Origin: Ryuthela nishihirai | Taxonomy: Eukaryota > Arthropoda > Arachnida > Araneae > Heptathelidae | Direction: 5' to 3' | Assembly (NCBI GenBank): GCA_038380435.1 | Contig: JAWZYU010000121.1 | Location: 1-64,000, forward strand | Length of the DNA stretch: 64,000 nucleotides | The notes under the pieces: model-generated | Databases searched by the model: none | Told to the model about the DNA's origin: nothing | The model's input: the letters and a program-made list of their open reading frames with translations, nothing else | Made by a program: the position numbers and the translations under genes | Shown here: in pieces, positions 12,901 through 22,427 of the stretch | How positions within the stretch are numbered: position 1 is the stretch's first letter | How the letters are laid out: every line of letters begins with the position of its first letter

Positions 12901-15068
12901 GTGTCCCACCCGGGTAATCAGAGGTGTTTCTCTTTATCTATTCAATTTACCACCAGCAGTTGCATATTTATAATTTCCTATTGTTTCCATGGCAATGCTT
13001 GTTTTAGTTGGTAATGAAGATTTTCATATTCGGCATTTTAATATTGGTGACAGGTGATTTGAAATTGTAAATAGCAAAATATTATAAACCCTAAAAATCG
13101 CAAGAATCATGTCATTTTTCACTTAATTTGAAAAGGTTGGTTTTGCTTATGCCATAAGCATATAATCATCCATTGTATGTAAAAACAAATAATTATTTAT
13201 CATTATTATACTAAAATAGTTCGGAAAATATTAAAATTACGTTGTGAATTTATAACAATAAAAAGCAATAGATCAATTTAATTAATTGTTGACTAATTAG
13301 GATATATTTTAATATCAATTATTCCCTTTTCATCAACATATTCTACTACTAATATTTCTAAATTCGTGTATAAATGTGTCGTTTGCAATATTATTTCACG
13401 TTTAACGTTTTCTACACTTGGCATCCTCAAAAGATCTAAATTAAGGCTTTTCGAACGATCGAAATCTATGAAGCATCAAAGTTTGTTAGCGCATATTCAA
13501 TTCCAAAAAAAAATTTTTTTAGAAAGTTTCCAAAATATTTACGGTTACCCACCATTCGTGGAGTGACAGGACAAATATTTGATTCTATACTACATTATCA
13601 AATTTGTAGCCGAAATTAAACTTTTCACAACATCCGTTTAAAAGTTTCAAATTTTCGAACTTTTTCACCATAGGGGGCGCGATTAAAAGTTTAGGTAGTT
13701 CCAAAACTTTAAATGATTACTTTACCAATACTTATCGAACTCCAAAATAAATTTCAATTTATACAAAAAAAAATCATATTTCATAACAAAAGTGTCAAAT
13801 TTCTACCATAAATAAATCGCTTGCAACATTAGTTTTAAATTTTGCAGTTTTCATAATTTCCTCCTTTGAGGGTGCAATTATAAGGGATTCTGAAAGCGCA
13901 CATCGGAATAATTCATCAATACCTGTTCAACCCAAAATTAATTTTTAATTTATCTCTAAAAAAGAGAAAATTCTATTTCTGCAGAGGGACAAATAACAAA
14001 TTGATAATATTAGCTCGTTTTTTTTTTTTTCCTTCTGGAAACGAGCTAATGCCCCTAGATACTACGGAATAAGGACCTACCTCTGATCTTATTTAGGTTC
14101 CAGAATGGTAAATGGGAAAAATTAATTAATAATAAAATTTGGTTGATTAAATTTTCTAAACTTCACCAAATTACGCATTTTAATATGTAATAATAAAAAT
14201 TATTTTTTTATTATGCTACTTCAACATTGTATAACGATTTTGGAATGGCATGGCAATATGAAAAGCTGTTGCGAAAAAGGCCTTACTTGCATACGAACGG
14301 AAATATTAAAATATTCACTCTTATGGATATGAAGGCCTTTTCCTCAAGAAGGAAAAATCAGAAACAAATGTAATTTATCTCTTCTAATAAATCACCATCG
14401 TCTCAATACATCTAAAATACATTAATGAAGAGATAATCTTTTTGAATTAATATTTCAAAAATCAACTGGATCAAAATTTTGACTAAGAAAAATCGTTTTG
14501 ATATGAGATTACAAATGTTTTTTGCTCAGTTTAATTGGTGATAATGGAAGAGTGTCCTAAATGCAATTTTTATCTTATTAAAAATCTACTTAATCGAATA
14601 TTTTCTAATGATTTTATTTATTTCCCCCTTTCCTTTCCCAGTGTTTACAATGAGAGTCTAATATCGTGGTGCCAGCGTACAGATGTATCACATGTGTCGA
14701 AGAAATTTGCCGTATTCGGCAATTCATTCATGAAGATTTTGGGCATACCCAGAGATGAGGATGGAGATTTTTGGTTAGAAGAAGTAACCGACCTATGTCT
14801 GCTAACTCTACAGGATAATATATCTTTGGTTTTAAGTGTGATCGGAGTTCCCTTCTGTAGAATACCATCAGACATGGAGGAAAACTTTAGTGACGAACGA
14901 GTTGTTTTCTATCAGTTGATGCACGAAAATCAGGGAACATGTAGTCTCCAAAATATTTGTAAATCGGTAACGAGGAAAAGGCTTGAAGAGAATTGGCAAC
15001 TTCCACAAGGAATCGATGAAGTTCCTTTGCCAAAGAGAATGCGCACATCATTCAATTTTGAAGATTAA
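903..15068 (+). CDS. SOCS-box domain protein, three coding exons
   Basis: Predicted protein of about 377 residues from exons 903-947, 8870-9531 and 14642-15068. Exon 1 ends in phase 0 before GTAAGT and exon 2 starts in phase 0 after TTTTACAG. Exon 2 ends with two bases of a codon before GTAAGT, and exon 3 supplies the third base after TTTCCCAG, making a Cys. The start ATG at 903 has A at -3 and an in-frame TGA at 888-890, so it is the first Met. Residues about 196-215 (HYCVRYGFTDSLKTLLSYGF) resemble a single degenerate ankyrin repeat. Residues about 337-372 form a SOCS box: an Elongin-BC box beginning SLQNIC, then VPLPKRMRTSF matching the Cullin-5 box. Such proteins act as substrate receptors of cytosolic Cul5-RING ubiquitin ligases. 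The substrate is unknown. An extra exon inside either long intron cannot be excluded. Confidence 0.78.
948..2660. other. First part of intron 1, no recognised element
   Basis: AT-rich intron sequence with short TA and AAT microsatellites (for example about 2055 and 2270). No transposon or RNA gene was recognised. One open frame near 2345 is listed separately. Confidence 0.5.
2343..2581 (+). pseudogene. Orphan open frame in intron 1, possible exon relic
   Basis: Open for 78 codons from just after an AG (2341-2342) to TAA at 2579-2581. The peptide has a coding-like mix, including SELDILQAFISILNDNIC and SALHRAPPHILI, and is not part of any repeat seen here. There is no ATG at its start and no obvious donor. 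It could be a decayed exon or a chance frame. I do not recognise a family. Confidence 0.2.
2661..3154 (-). mobile_element. SINE-A copy with internal triplication
   Basis: Read on the minus strand it starts with the tRNA-like head (GGTTCGAGCCCCAGCTGGG) and ends GTCAAACAACCCAACCC. It contains three copies of a GCCACGGATTAAC segment (near 2870, 2935 and 2960) where other copies have one. TTAGATG at 2661-2667 and 3148-3154 is a likely target-site duplication. It lies in intron 1 of the SOCS-box gene. Confidence 0.85.
3155..5311. other. Intron 1 middle section, one orphan open frame
   Basis: AT-rich sequence without a recognised transposon. The only patch that stands out is the more GC-rich open frame at 4568-4765, listed separately. 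Confidence 0.45.
4568..4765 (+). pseudogene. Orphan GC-richer open frame, possible exon relic
   Basis: Open from the codon after an AG at 4566-4567 through ATG 4574 to TAA at 4763-4765. The peptide includes FNMRWHPRKFRHIVVAIQRE and VAPTVCLVFLWVAHNYC. Base composition is visibly richer in G and C than the flanks, as expected for coding DNA. It may be a terminal exon or a fragment of another gene, possibly decayed. No partner exon or known family was recognised. Confidence 0.25.
5316..5412 (-). mobile_element. Degraded tRNA-related SINE fragment (family C)
   Basis: On the minus strand a B-box-like GGTTCGGATCCCATCC follows an A-box-like TAGATAGCTCTCCGG at tRNA-like spacing. A weak relative lies near 12885-12945, sharing the TGTCATTAG context. 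No complete cloverleaf can be drawn. Confidence 0.3.
5413..6371. other. Intron 1 stretch with nothing recognised
   Basis: No open frame of note. A modestly GC-richer patch at about 5640-5830 has no features I can name, and there is a short TA microsatellite near 5950. Confidence 0.4.
6372..7215 (-). mobile_element. RTE-type LINE, 5'-truncated copy (RTE-1)
   Basis: Carries the end of the reverse transcriptase and the region after it. On the minus strand the catalytic loop reads DLDNADDLALL where the family has YADD, so the Tyr is lost, then come ETWTLCKQDNRKLDAF and ERLRWFGHVARM. There are in-frame breaks near 6990. The 3' end is an ATGATGGTGATGATGG tail (about 6385-6400), as RTE elements have short simple-repeat tails rather than poly(A). 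Everything upstream of the catalytic loop is missing. Inactive. Confidence 0.88.
7569..7862 (-). mobile_element. Strongly diverged SINE-A copy
   Basis: Recognisable along most of its length in reverse: CTGAGCAGCACTT, GAGAAGGTTGGGG, CGTCTCATCCGACGAAAGGC, then the decayed tRNA head ending at GGACTGAGCCA. Much older than the other copies by divergence. Confidence 0.7.
8198..8450 (+). mobile_element. Diverged SINE-A copy, 3'-truncated
   Basis: Starts GGGCGGGGATTGGCTCAATC, keeps the head (AATCTGCAGTTCCCGGG) and the core GGATGGGATATTAAGC, and fades after ACACGCTGAATAA. It ends about 420 bases before coding exon 2. Confidence 0.75.
8870..9531 (+). CDS. Coding exon 2 of the SOCS-box gene
   Basis: Open for 220 codons from the acceptor (AG at 8868-8869) to the donor GTAAGT at 9532. 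The sequence is mostly helical in character, with many aromatic residues, and ends in an ankyrin-like HYCVRYGFTDSLKTLLSYGF stretch. No ATG lies near its start, which supports it being an internal exon. It lies within AT-rich DNA but is free of stops and of repeats. Confidence 0.78.
9540..10325. other. Start of intron 2, nothing recognised
   Basis: AT-rich intron sequence without long open frames or recognised repeats. Confidence 0.4.
10326..10608 (-). mobile_element. SINE-A copy, internally shortened
   Basis: Reverse-oriented copy from TTGGATTGGGTTGTTTT to the head. It lacks about 70 bases of the middle region. Its tRNA-like anticodon loop reads GCTCATAATCT, the tRNA-Met form, where most copies have GCTCGTAATCT. 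Confidence 0.82.
10925..12265. mobile_element. Helitron-like non-autonomous element (HINE type)
   Basis: The left part has TTTGTTTGTTTGTTTGTG, then a stretch (GAATTGTGCCCCCAAAAGAG, TTTGCATGGATTTCACC) typical of non-autonomous Helitron/Helentron elements of arthropods. The right end at 12237-12265 contains AAGCAAAGCCGG and ends CTGCTAGT, matching the usual GCGAAGCCGGGTA...CTAGT end. Inside is a tandem pair of about 105-base units (11099 and 11205; TATTCAAAATAA-TGTTGCCAC). It is interrupted by a SINE-A at 11771-12141. No Rep/helicase coding. Orientation is uncertain. Confidence 0.55.
11771..12141 (-). mobile_element. SINE-A copy nested in the Helitron-like element
   Basis: Nearly full length in reverse, from GTTGGTTCGGTTGTTTTAC to a decayed head. 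It inserted after the Helitron-like element was in place, because recognisable Helitron-like sequence lies on both sides. Confidence 0.85.
12270..13339. other. Intron 2 stretch with nothing recognised
   Basis: AT-rich. A weak tRNA-like fragment near 12885-12945 (CATTAGCCGGGTGG) may relate to SINE family C. No coding frame that I would support. Confidence 0.35.
13340..14008. repeat. Diverged tandem repeat of about 195-base units in intron 2
   Basis: About three poorly conserved units. Landmarks recur: TCGTTTGCAATATTA (about 13380) and TCGCTTGCAACATTAG (about 13817); CACCATAGGGGGCGCGATTA (about 13667) and CCTTTGAGGGTGCAATTATA (about 13862); then AAATTTCAATTTAT and AATTTTTAATTTAT. Function unknown. 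Confidence 0.45.
14009..14050. repeat. Short perfect inverted repeat around a T tract
   Basis: ATTAGCTCGTTT (14009-14020) pairs base for base with AAACGAGCTAAT (14039-14050) across an 18-base T-rich loop, at the right edge of the diverged tandem repeat. It could be the end of a small inverted-repeat element; no partner copy was seen. Confidence 0.5.
14642..15068 (+). CDS. Coding exon 3 of the SOCS-box gene, with SOCS box
   Basis: Starts after a pyrimidine-rich acceptor (TTTCCCAG, AG at 14640-14641) and runs 141 codons to TAA at 15066-15068. The last 41 residues hold the SOCS box: SLQNICKSVTRKRL as BC box and VPLPKRMRTSF as Cul5 box. The frame stays open upstream to 14535, but the upstream residues look like translated intron and the acceptor is strong, so the exon is started at the acceptor. 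Confidence 0.8.
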
Positions 15069-15835
15069 TAGTTTTGTATTACTGTAATAATGTGTCTTTT
15101 ATGAGTTTTGTTGCACTGCTTTCAATCTTTTTTTTTATTTCACTTTACTATTAGTATTAATATTCTTATTCTTATTAATATTAATATTCTTATTCTCTTG
15201 TATCACTGTGCAATTTAGTGACTTTGTGTCATAGTTCAACTGCTTACTTCGAGAGCTTTGTTAAAATATAAATCTGACAATTTATGATTTTTATTCTACT
15301 TTACGACCGTGCAAAAATAATTTTTAACCTATTGCACTGCTACGCATTTTTAATGGTTTTGTTCCACTATGCAATTGCAAATTTTAATTGTTTTGGTATA
15401 TTGCAATGCAGAGAATTATTTTTTCTACTATTGTGCTGTGAATATTAATATTTTCATTCTGTTTTACTGCCATGAATTTTAATGGATTTTTTCGCTGTGC
15501 AACTGCCCAATTTACTCGCTTTGTTTTGTGAATTGCTCTGAACTTTTATATTTTTATACTATTGTAGTGCTCTTAATATTACATTTTGATTCTACTGTAC
15601 TGCTTTGCTTCTTAATGGCTTTGTTCCACTTTAGAACTGCCCATTTTAATTGGTTTGTTTTACTGTAATAATTTTAATTTTTATATTTATTTTCTTTTTT
15701 ATTGCTATGGTTTTTAATGGATTTGTTCTACATTTGTGTCACACGACCATATTATTTTTTAATGAATTGCTGTCAATTTATTTTTAAATGTCACTGTTAA
15801 AGATTGGAAATTTTCTGTACAAATAAAAAATAAAC
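15069..15835 (+). repeat. 3' UTR made of degenerate short tandem repeats
   Basis: Between the stop codon and the poly(A) signal the sequence repeatedly cycles through a pattern like TTTTAATGG.TTTGTTC, then TACT.TGCAACTGC, at roughly 50-70 base spacing (for example near 15350, 15478, 15610 and 15710). Copies are poorly conserved. It appears to be an old expanded minisatellite inside the transcript tail. No other gene is seen here. Confidence 0.45.
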
Positions 15836-15836
15836 A
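15822..15836 (+). terminator. Polyadenylation signal of the SOCS-box gene
   Basis: AATAAA at 15822-15827, followed closely by a second AATAAA-like hexamer, about 755 bases after the stop codon. A T/G-rich stretch follows (from about 15850). Position and spacing fit the 3' end of the upstream gene, but the region is AT-rich, so a chance match is possible. Confidence 0.5.
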
Positions 15837-16828
15837 ATTATTTCAAGAGATATGGCGTATATTTGTTTTTTATTTAGAACACCTTTTGTATTTCAGTGTC
15901 ATATAAAAAGCTTTTTTTATTTCCTTAAATAATTCTTCCGTACTCACTCCACAGTAGATGTTTATTCAAGCCATTGTTTTTACGCACATATTCAATTTGA
16001 AATATTCTTGAGAAGCATTTCTATTGGATATGTAAGAGTGTAATTCGATACAGGTGCAAATTACATTACACTGATTAAATGTTTTCATTTCTCGACTATT
16101 TATATGAAACCAAAATTCCATCTATTTTCTCTGTACGCACTATAATTGTTTATTTATTTTTCGATGAACCACATATCCGTTGCAAAATTATGGAAAGGGA
16201 ACGTTTTCTGAGAGGACATTTAACAAATCGTTAGGTGCTATTGCTGCTTATATCTTTAGAGGAAAATTTTCAGAAAACTAATTTTTTATTTGCAAGAGAT
16301 GATTTATAAAAGTTAAAGCAAGGATCGTTTTAAATGAAAAGTACAGGTTATGAAAAAAATTCTTGACTCAAACATACCTAATCTCATAAATATATATATA
16401 CCTCATTTCCGACAGAATATTAATTCATAGGAATCAAGAATGAAATTAATTGCCCTTAAAAATTTAATGAGTATATCTGAAATTTGGTTCAAAATTACTT
16501 TATGTTTTTAATGATGGTAATGAAAGCTCCATTCAGTCATTGAATTTACATTTATTGATTGTTTCTTGTTCCAAAATTATTGTTTTTTTTTTTCTTTTCA
16601 ATGCATGGAGTTTTAATTAAGTTTCAATTTTCAATGCTTTAATTAAGAATGAAGACGATACTTAAAGTTTTCTTTAAGAAAAACCTGACCTATAAATTCT
16701 TCAAATTTGCTTCATCGCCCTGGAAACAGCAAAAGGATAGATATATAGAGGAGTTGCTTAATATTTCGAATATCATAGAGGATCGTTTGGAAACAAAGAA
16801 TAAGATGGAAAAATGTTTATTAGAAATT
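15837..16828. other. Gap between the SOCS-box gene and the foldback
   Basis: AT-rich, without a recognised gene or repeat. A 75-codon frame at 16649-16876 runs into the foldback arm and was not accepted as a gene. Confidence 0.4.
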
Positions 16829-18368
16829 ACCTATCTGATGGAGAAAACAAAAGGTGACATTGCCATAATAATTTAGTAGCCAAATATCATATTCAATATC
16901 ATTTGCACTAGATATCTCTCACACCTGTACGACATACGTGTAATATCGAATATAAAAACGTTGGTTGCCGTAATATATAAATGATGAACGCTGGAATATT
17001 TAACACGCGAAAAAAAAAATATTAAACGCAAAGTTGACATGAAACTTGAAATTACGTTTAGATTTCAGTTTTACTCTTAATAAAATAATTAGTGTATTGC
17101 ACCGGATAATTATTTTGCATCTTGGCATTTGTAAAATTACCCTATCGTTCTTAACTCTAACAACGCAAATAACGCCATTTCCATAGCTACAATTAGGAAG
17201 ACCCTATTTCGTGTCAACACAAATATTTCGTACTCAATTCCTATTTATAGAAAGATAATTGCAACTGTTTATTTCATCTCTCAATAAATCAGTTTTACCC
17301 CACCATTCACTCTAAAACGTAATATTTATTCACCTTAAACATAAATTTTAAACACTGCAAACGTTCGGGAAAAGGCTTACGGTGCGATGCAAATCCATTC
17401 CTATTTTTCTATCTTATTACAACACGACGTGCACATAAGTGTTAATTTTCATTTCTGGGCCAAAACAATAATATTAATCTTCAGATTACTCGCAAATACC
17501 AAAGTTTTTACCGAAAACGACTTTTCAAAAACCGGAATTTCCAAAGCTTTAACATTTCGTAAACGTATAAATGATTGCTGCCTACGTAAAGCCCTTCCAC
17601 ATCGCAGTACATGACTAAAATCTCACCCAAAATATATTAAACAAAAGAATGGTTACTTCCTCCGTGGATCGTACGAGGGTGAGAACACAAACATCCAGTG
17701 GTACAACTTAAAAAAACTTTCAATGCGAAATTCAAAGTATGCAACTTCCAACCTTTTACAACGGCTTCACAATGTTTCGTCTACACTTCTCCGAAACTTT
17801 ATATAACCATTTTCCTTCTCTGAAGAAATATAAGTTTGCAGTGTTTAAAATTTATGTTTATGGTGAATAAATATTTCGTTTTAGAGTGAATGGTGGGGTA
17901 AAACTTATTTATTGAGAGATGAAATAAACAGTTGCAATTATCTTTCTATAAATAGGAACTGACTACGAAATATTTGTGTTGACACGAAATAGGGTCTTCC
18001 TAATTGTAGCTATGGAAATGGCGTTATTTACGTTGCTAGAGTTAAGAACGACAGGGTAATTTTACAAATGTAAAAAGATGCAAAATAATTATCCGGTGCA
18101 ATACACTAATTATTTTATTAAGAGTAAAACTGAAATCTAAACGTAATTTCAAGTTTCGTGTCAACTTTGCGTTTAATATTTTTTTTTCGGATGTTAAATA
18201 TTCCAGCGTTCGTCATTTATATATTACGGCAACCAACGTTTTTATATTCCATACTACACGTATGTCGTACAGGTGTGAGAGATATCTAGTGCAAATGATA
18301 TCGAATAATATATTTTGCTACTAAGGTAATATGGCAATGTCACCTTTTATTTCGTCCATCAGATAGGT
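16829..18368. mobile_element. Foldback element with two 530-base inverted arms
   Basis: The left arm (16829-17358, starting ACCTATCTGATGG) matches the reverse complement of the right arm (17838-18368, ending CCATCAGATAGGT) along its whole length with few differences. The 479-base spacer contains block H (17540-17837), which recurs alone at 20633-20975 and 48915-49262. No protein is encoded. The structure fits a foldback-type or large inverted-repeat non-autonomous DNA element, or a local inverted duplication. Confidence 0.75.
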
Positions 18369-20292
18369 ATTGTGAGTGACCTCAGGAGATAATATGTTTT
18401 GGAAAATGTATTGAACTGAATAATAAACTGGGATTTCACAATATAGTTTTGTTCTATGGCTTTCACGAGACACTGAAAATGCTTTTCCTCTTCACATTAT
18501 AGAAATTATGTTGGGAAGTAACCGAAACCGCGTTGCTTACCTCATCTCTGTGTTTTCTCCAATTGATTATTAAGGCTCATACATATTTCAATTTGCTTAT
18601 TTATGGCAATACCTAGCTCTGACATGGTACACGTGGGATATTTTATCCTTTAACGTGACTAGGCAGGGAAAGTTTTCGTTATTCGATTATCTTTGGTTAT
18701 TTGATGGCGATCCCCACTGCTACGTTATGTTCGATAATATTCGTTCCTATAATATTCACTAATTGGCTTCGCCGAGGTACCAGAAATGGTGAGAAAGGAA
18801 GCTTAAAGAGAGAGAACTTTGTTGCAGATATGGAGAGGTGTCACTTTCTTCGAAGTCGGTAAACAATTAAATCAACAATGTTATTGTCAGACGTCAGCAA
18901 AGAATTATTACGATTACTTTCAAACAGTATACAGTTAATGAAACCTGTTGAAGTCAAACGTACGTAGTAGCGTGGACATTTTTCACGTTTTCTTCTAGGG
19001 AATCGAAGATTAGTTGTGGTTAGAAAAATAAGCCGTCTTTTAAGTCACGGAGGTAGGAAGAGGATATTTTAAATATGTACGGTGATCATAGGCCCTTTAT
19101 TTAACAGGACAGTCCTTTATTTCACTGCTCTGTCCTGTAGATTTATTTTTTTCCTAAAATGGTGATTTTTTCCCTTTTTTTTCGTGAATTAAAATAGTAA
19201 ACTGAATATTGGCGCGCAGTAGATGGGTTGAAATTTTTAAATATTTCACCGATAAACAGGAATCTTTTTAAAACATTTTAAAAAACGTTGAATTTAGCTT
19301 ATGTATCCCTTGATTTAATGTCCTCACTGAACGAGTATTTTGATTAGCGAACAATATGTGGACCAGTGAAAAAACAAAATGAAAAATCGGAACATTTATA
19401 GCATGCATTTAAAACAAATGCAACTTTCATATGAATTCTATACAGTTTTATGAAATTTTTAAACAAAAACCTGATTTATTAACCCTTCCAGTGTCCAGAA
19501 CGTTTTAAACGTTCATTTTAAATCAGAACATTTTAAATTTTGTTAATAAATATCTTATAAAAATATGTAATTTAAGCTTGATAAATAATATTTTATTTCT
19601 TTATTTGATGCATATTTTATTAAACTATGACATATATAATTTGTTAAAGCAATCTGTTTGCCATCTGTCAATCCCGGTTCTTAGCGAAACAAACCAGGCT
19701 ATCCAAAAATATTCCATCGCTAATTAGAAATATTTCATATTTATTAACATACAACTCTACGAGGAATCCTAAGGTCATCCGCAGCATATTTTCAACGCCT
19801 GCAGTCGAAATCAACGAAATTTGTGCGTGGCGCGGTGGCAACGTGCATGGCGCTAATGAAAAAAGAAATGGCGATGCAGAAGCAGGCAAAAGGAAAAGGC
19901 GATGCGGAATGGAAAAGGTGGCGGGATTGGGTTGGGTTGTTTTACCTCTGGGCGGCACTTTTTTGCACACCATGAGCTAAATGGCCAGATCACATGGACC
20001 CCGAAGATTGGGGGAGGGGACCCACTGGAACAGCTGTTGGGAAACAGATGGTAGCCTCCCGTCAATGCCATCCAGCGTGTTCTTTAACGTGCACAGGGTA
20101 TGACTCTCCCACACACGGGCCACTGCTTAACGTCCCATCCGATGAACGGCGGCCTTTCCAAGTCCATCAGTGTCCCCTACTGACCGTGGGCAGGGCGGGT
20201 AATTTTGCGGAGATAAATCTCAACGCTGACATAGGTGGGACTCGAACCTGGGAACTACAGATTACGAACCTAGCGCGCTACCGACTGAGTCA
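17902..20292 (+). repeat. Inverted duplication block T, first copy
   Basis: From inside the right foldback arm through the SINE-A, this block matches the reverse complement of 46521-48914 closely. Examples are GGTTTCGG and its flanks near 48285, and the stretch 19668-19973 against 46841-47146. Apart from the SINE and short AT runs, nothing coding was recognised. Confidence 0.85.
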
Positions 20293-20317
20293 TCCCTGCC
20301 CCCCAAAGGTGACGGGA
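19914..20317 (-). mobile_element. SINE-A copy with target-site duplication
   Basis: Full-length reverse copy. AAAGGTGGCGGGA (19914-19926) and AAAGGTGACGGGA (20305-20317) flank it, a 13-base target-site duplication with one mismatch. The head keeps the B box GGTTCGAGTCCCA with a CAT-to-CGT type anticodon loop. Apparent frames across it (for example 19994-20485) are by-products of its GC-rich sequence. Confidence 0.92.
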
Positions 20318-20417
20318 GAGAGAGTAGCAGGAAATCCAGAAACGAAACGCATACAGTGGAATAGGACAAAGTGGGTTCACTTTCTTTTTAATGGTTGCCC
20401 TAATAAGGCTATTCGCC

Positions 20418-20629
20418 GTCCCATGGCCGAGTGGTTAGCGCGCTTGGCTACTGATCTAAGGGACCTGGGTTCGAGCCTCCGGTAAGGCATGGATGTATGT
20501 GTCGTTTTTCTGCAGAGGTCCTGCCATCCTCTCAGACCTTCTCCTATGGCATATAAACTGACAGGCTCCTGTCAGACCTCTGTGGCAAGCAGCTGCTTGA
20601 GGAGGTATTTATTTTTTTATTTATTTATT
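20418..20629 (+). mobile_element. SINE-B copy, tRNA-derived
   Basis: The head GGCCGAGTGGTTAGCGCGC, with B box GGTTCGAGCCTCC, is of the Ser/Leu-like type. The body includes GGTCCTGCCATCCTCTCAGA and the small stem CTGACAG-CTGTCAG. It ends GCAGCTGCTTGAGG, then GGTATTTATT with an ATTT-rich tail. Confidence 0.9.
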
Positions 20630-20632
20630 AAC

Positions 20633-20975
20633 GGTTCGTAAACGTATAAATGGTTGCTGCCTACGTAAAGACCTTCCACATCGCAGTACATCACTAAAAT
20701 CTCACCCAAAATATATGAAACAAAAGAATGGTTACTTCCTCCGTGGATCGTACGAGGGTGAGAAAAAACATCCTGTGGGAAAACTCAAAAAACCTTGCAA
20801 TGCGAAACTCAAAGTATGCAACTTCCAACTTTTACTACGACTTCACAATGTTTCGTCTATACTTCTCCGAAACTTTATATAACCATTTTCCTTTTCTGTA
20901 GAAAAATAAAAATGAATCTTACCTATCTGAGATGATCGAAACATAATATAAAAATATACCTAAAATTGCAACGTT
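20633..20975 (+). repeat. Solo copy of block H
   Basis: Matches the spacer of the foldback element (17540-17837) and 48915-49262, starting ACGGTTCGTAAACGTATAAA. A more distant relative is at 36640-36960. No coding capacity was recognised. Confidence 0.8.
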
Positions 20976-21484
20976 TAGAACCGGCCACGCCTAGCACCTA
21001 ATGTCCGACCCGCCTTCTCGTGGTGCAGACCGTTAGTACCTTTCAAAAGAGATACTCTCTTGTGGAAGTGAACGGAAGGGGAGGGCTGCCAGATTAGTGT
21101 GGCCTACTGATCTGGACAACTATGGCTACTTTTCTTATTTTTCCACCCTGCTGAGGAGTGGTCAACCACACAGGGTCCTGGTGCTGACCATATAAACCCA
21201 CTGGACTAGACAGATATGTGGCTCTGAGCTTGATTATGGATCCTGATTTTGCTGCACTGGTGGGCTTGTGTGGAGGGAAAATCTTCCGCTGTGTTTTCTG
21301 CTTGTTTGTGGGTTGACAGCCCTAAGTGAATAGATTCACAGGATATGCTTTTCAGCTGGTGAATAATCCTGAGCAGAGGTAATCGCAGGCACCTTCTATT
21401 GGCATAGTCAAATTCTACATTGGAGGAAGTCTTCCAGTGTAGACGGCTTCAGCCTTTAGTGGTGGGGGAACGGGTCTTTGCCCC

Positions 21485-22370
21485 ATGTCTGTGATTAGGG
21501 GGCTGTTTGATATTGTCGGCATTCCCTCTCTCAATAAACATAGTTTCTTTAAACATCCCACTAACCATTTTCTCTTCATAGGTAGTTGGAATGTGAGGAC
21601 TCTGCACAGAGCTTTTTCTCTTGATGTCCTCACACAAGAATTCCACCATTATAATTTAGATATTCTCGGCCTGCAAGAGACCAGATGGACAGATAAAGGT
21701 CAGATTCTTAAAAATAATCTTAAATTTCTCTTTTCAAGAGGGACGATAATAAGTACAACCAAGGCGTTGGTCTGCTTCTCAACAGACATACCACTGATGT
21801 TATTCTAGGATATGAGTGAAAGGCTTCTTACAGCAAAATTTCAGACAATCATTACAGACTTGAATGCTATCTGCTGCTATGCCCCCACTGAGGATGCCGA
21901 TGAGGATAAGAATGATAGGTTTTACTTACAACTTCAGGATATTTTGAATTCTGTCAAGTAAGGATATATTACCTTTTTTCTATGTGATTTCAATGCCAAA
22001 GTTGGTACTAACTCTGACCTTTGGGAGGAGTAATAGGCCCTTTTGGTATTGGTAGCTGCACTGGCAATGGACAACGTCTCCTAGAGGTAAGTAAACTCAA
22101 TGGTTTCAGAATAACTAACACTTTTTACAAACACCGCAACATACATGGTTTTTACCCGAACACATGGGTTTTACCCGATGGGCTGCATGAGAATATGATT
22201 GATTATATATTAATTAACAGCAAATGGGCTACTTCTCTTAGGAATACCAGGTCATATAGGGGAGCTGAAATTGGATCTGACCATTATCTTGTTAAAAGTG
22301 TCTTGCAACTTAAACTTAAAAAGTGTTGTGCTAGGGTTAAAAATTTGCTTTTAATACTGAAGCTCTGAAA
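21485..22370 (+). pseudogene. RTE-2 apurinic-type endonuclease, frameshifted
   Basis: Opens with GSWNVRTL and DILGLQETRW (catalytic Glu). The frame is lost near 21740, and the middle is read in other frames, where the expected GDFNAKV appears as degraded CDFNAKVG (about 21975). It resumes from 22021 (GVIGPFGIGSC) and ends with GAEIGSDHYLVK, the conserved Ser-Asp-His motif. At least three lesions. It would nick target DNA for target-primed reverse transcription if intact. Confidence 0.85.
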
Positions 22371-22427
22371 GACCCAGTTATAGCCAAAGCTTACCATGAT
22401 AGGTTACTTAGTCATGACAGTCGTGGT

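Noticed and set aside
16649..16876. 75-codon frame with Lys-rich peptide
   Set aside because: Its last third is the foldback arm and the first part is AT-driven. No domain recognised.
19994..20485. 163-codon plus-strand frame
   Set aside because: It runs through a SINE-A and into a SINE-B. The GC-rich SINE sequence leaves frames open by chance, and other copies break it.
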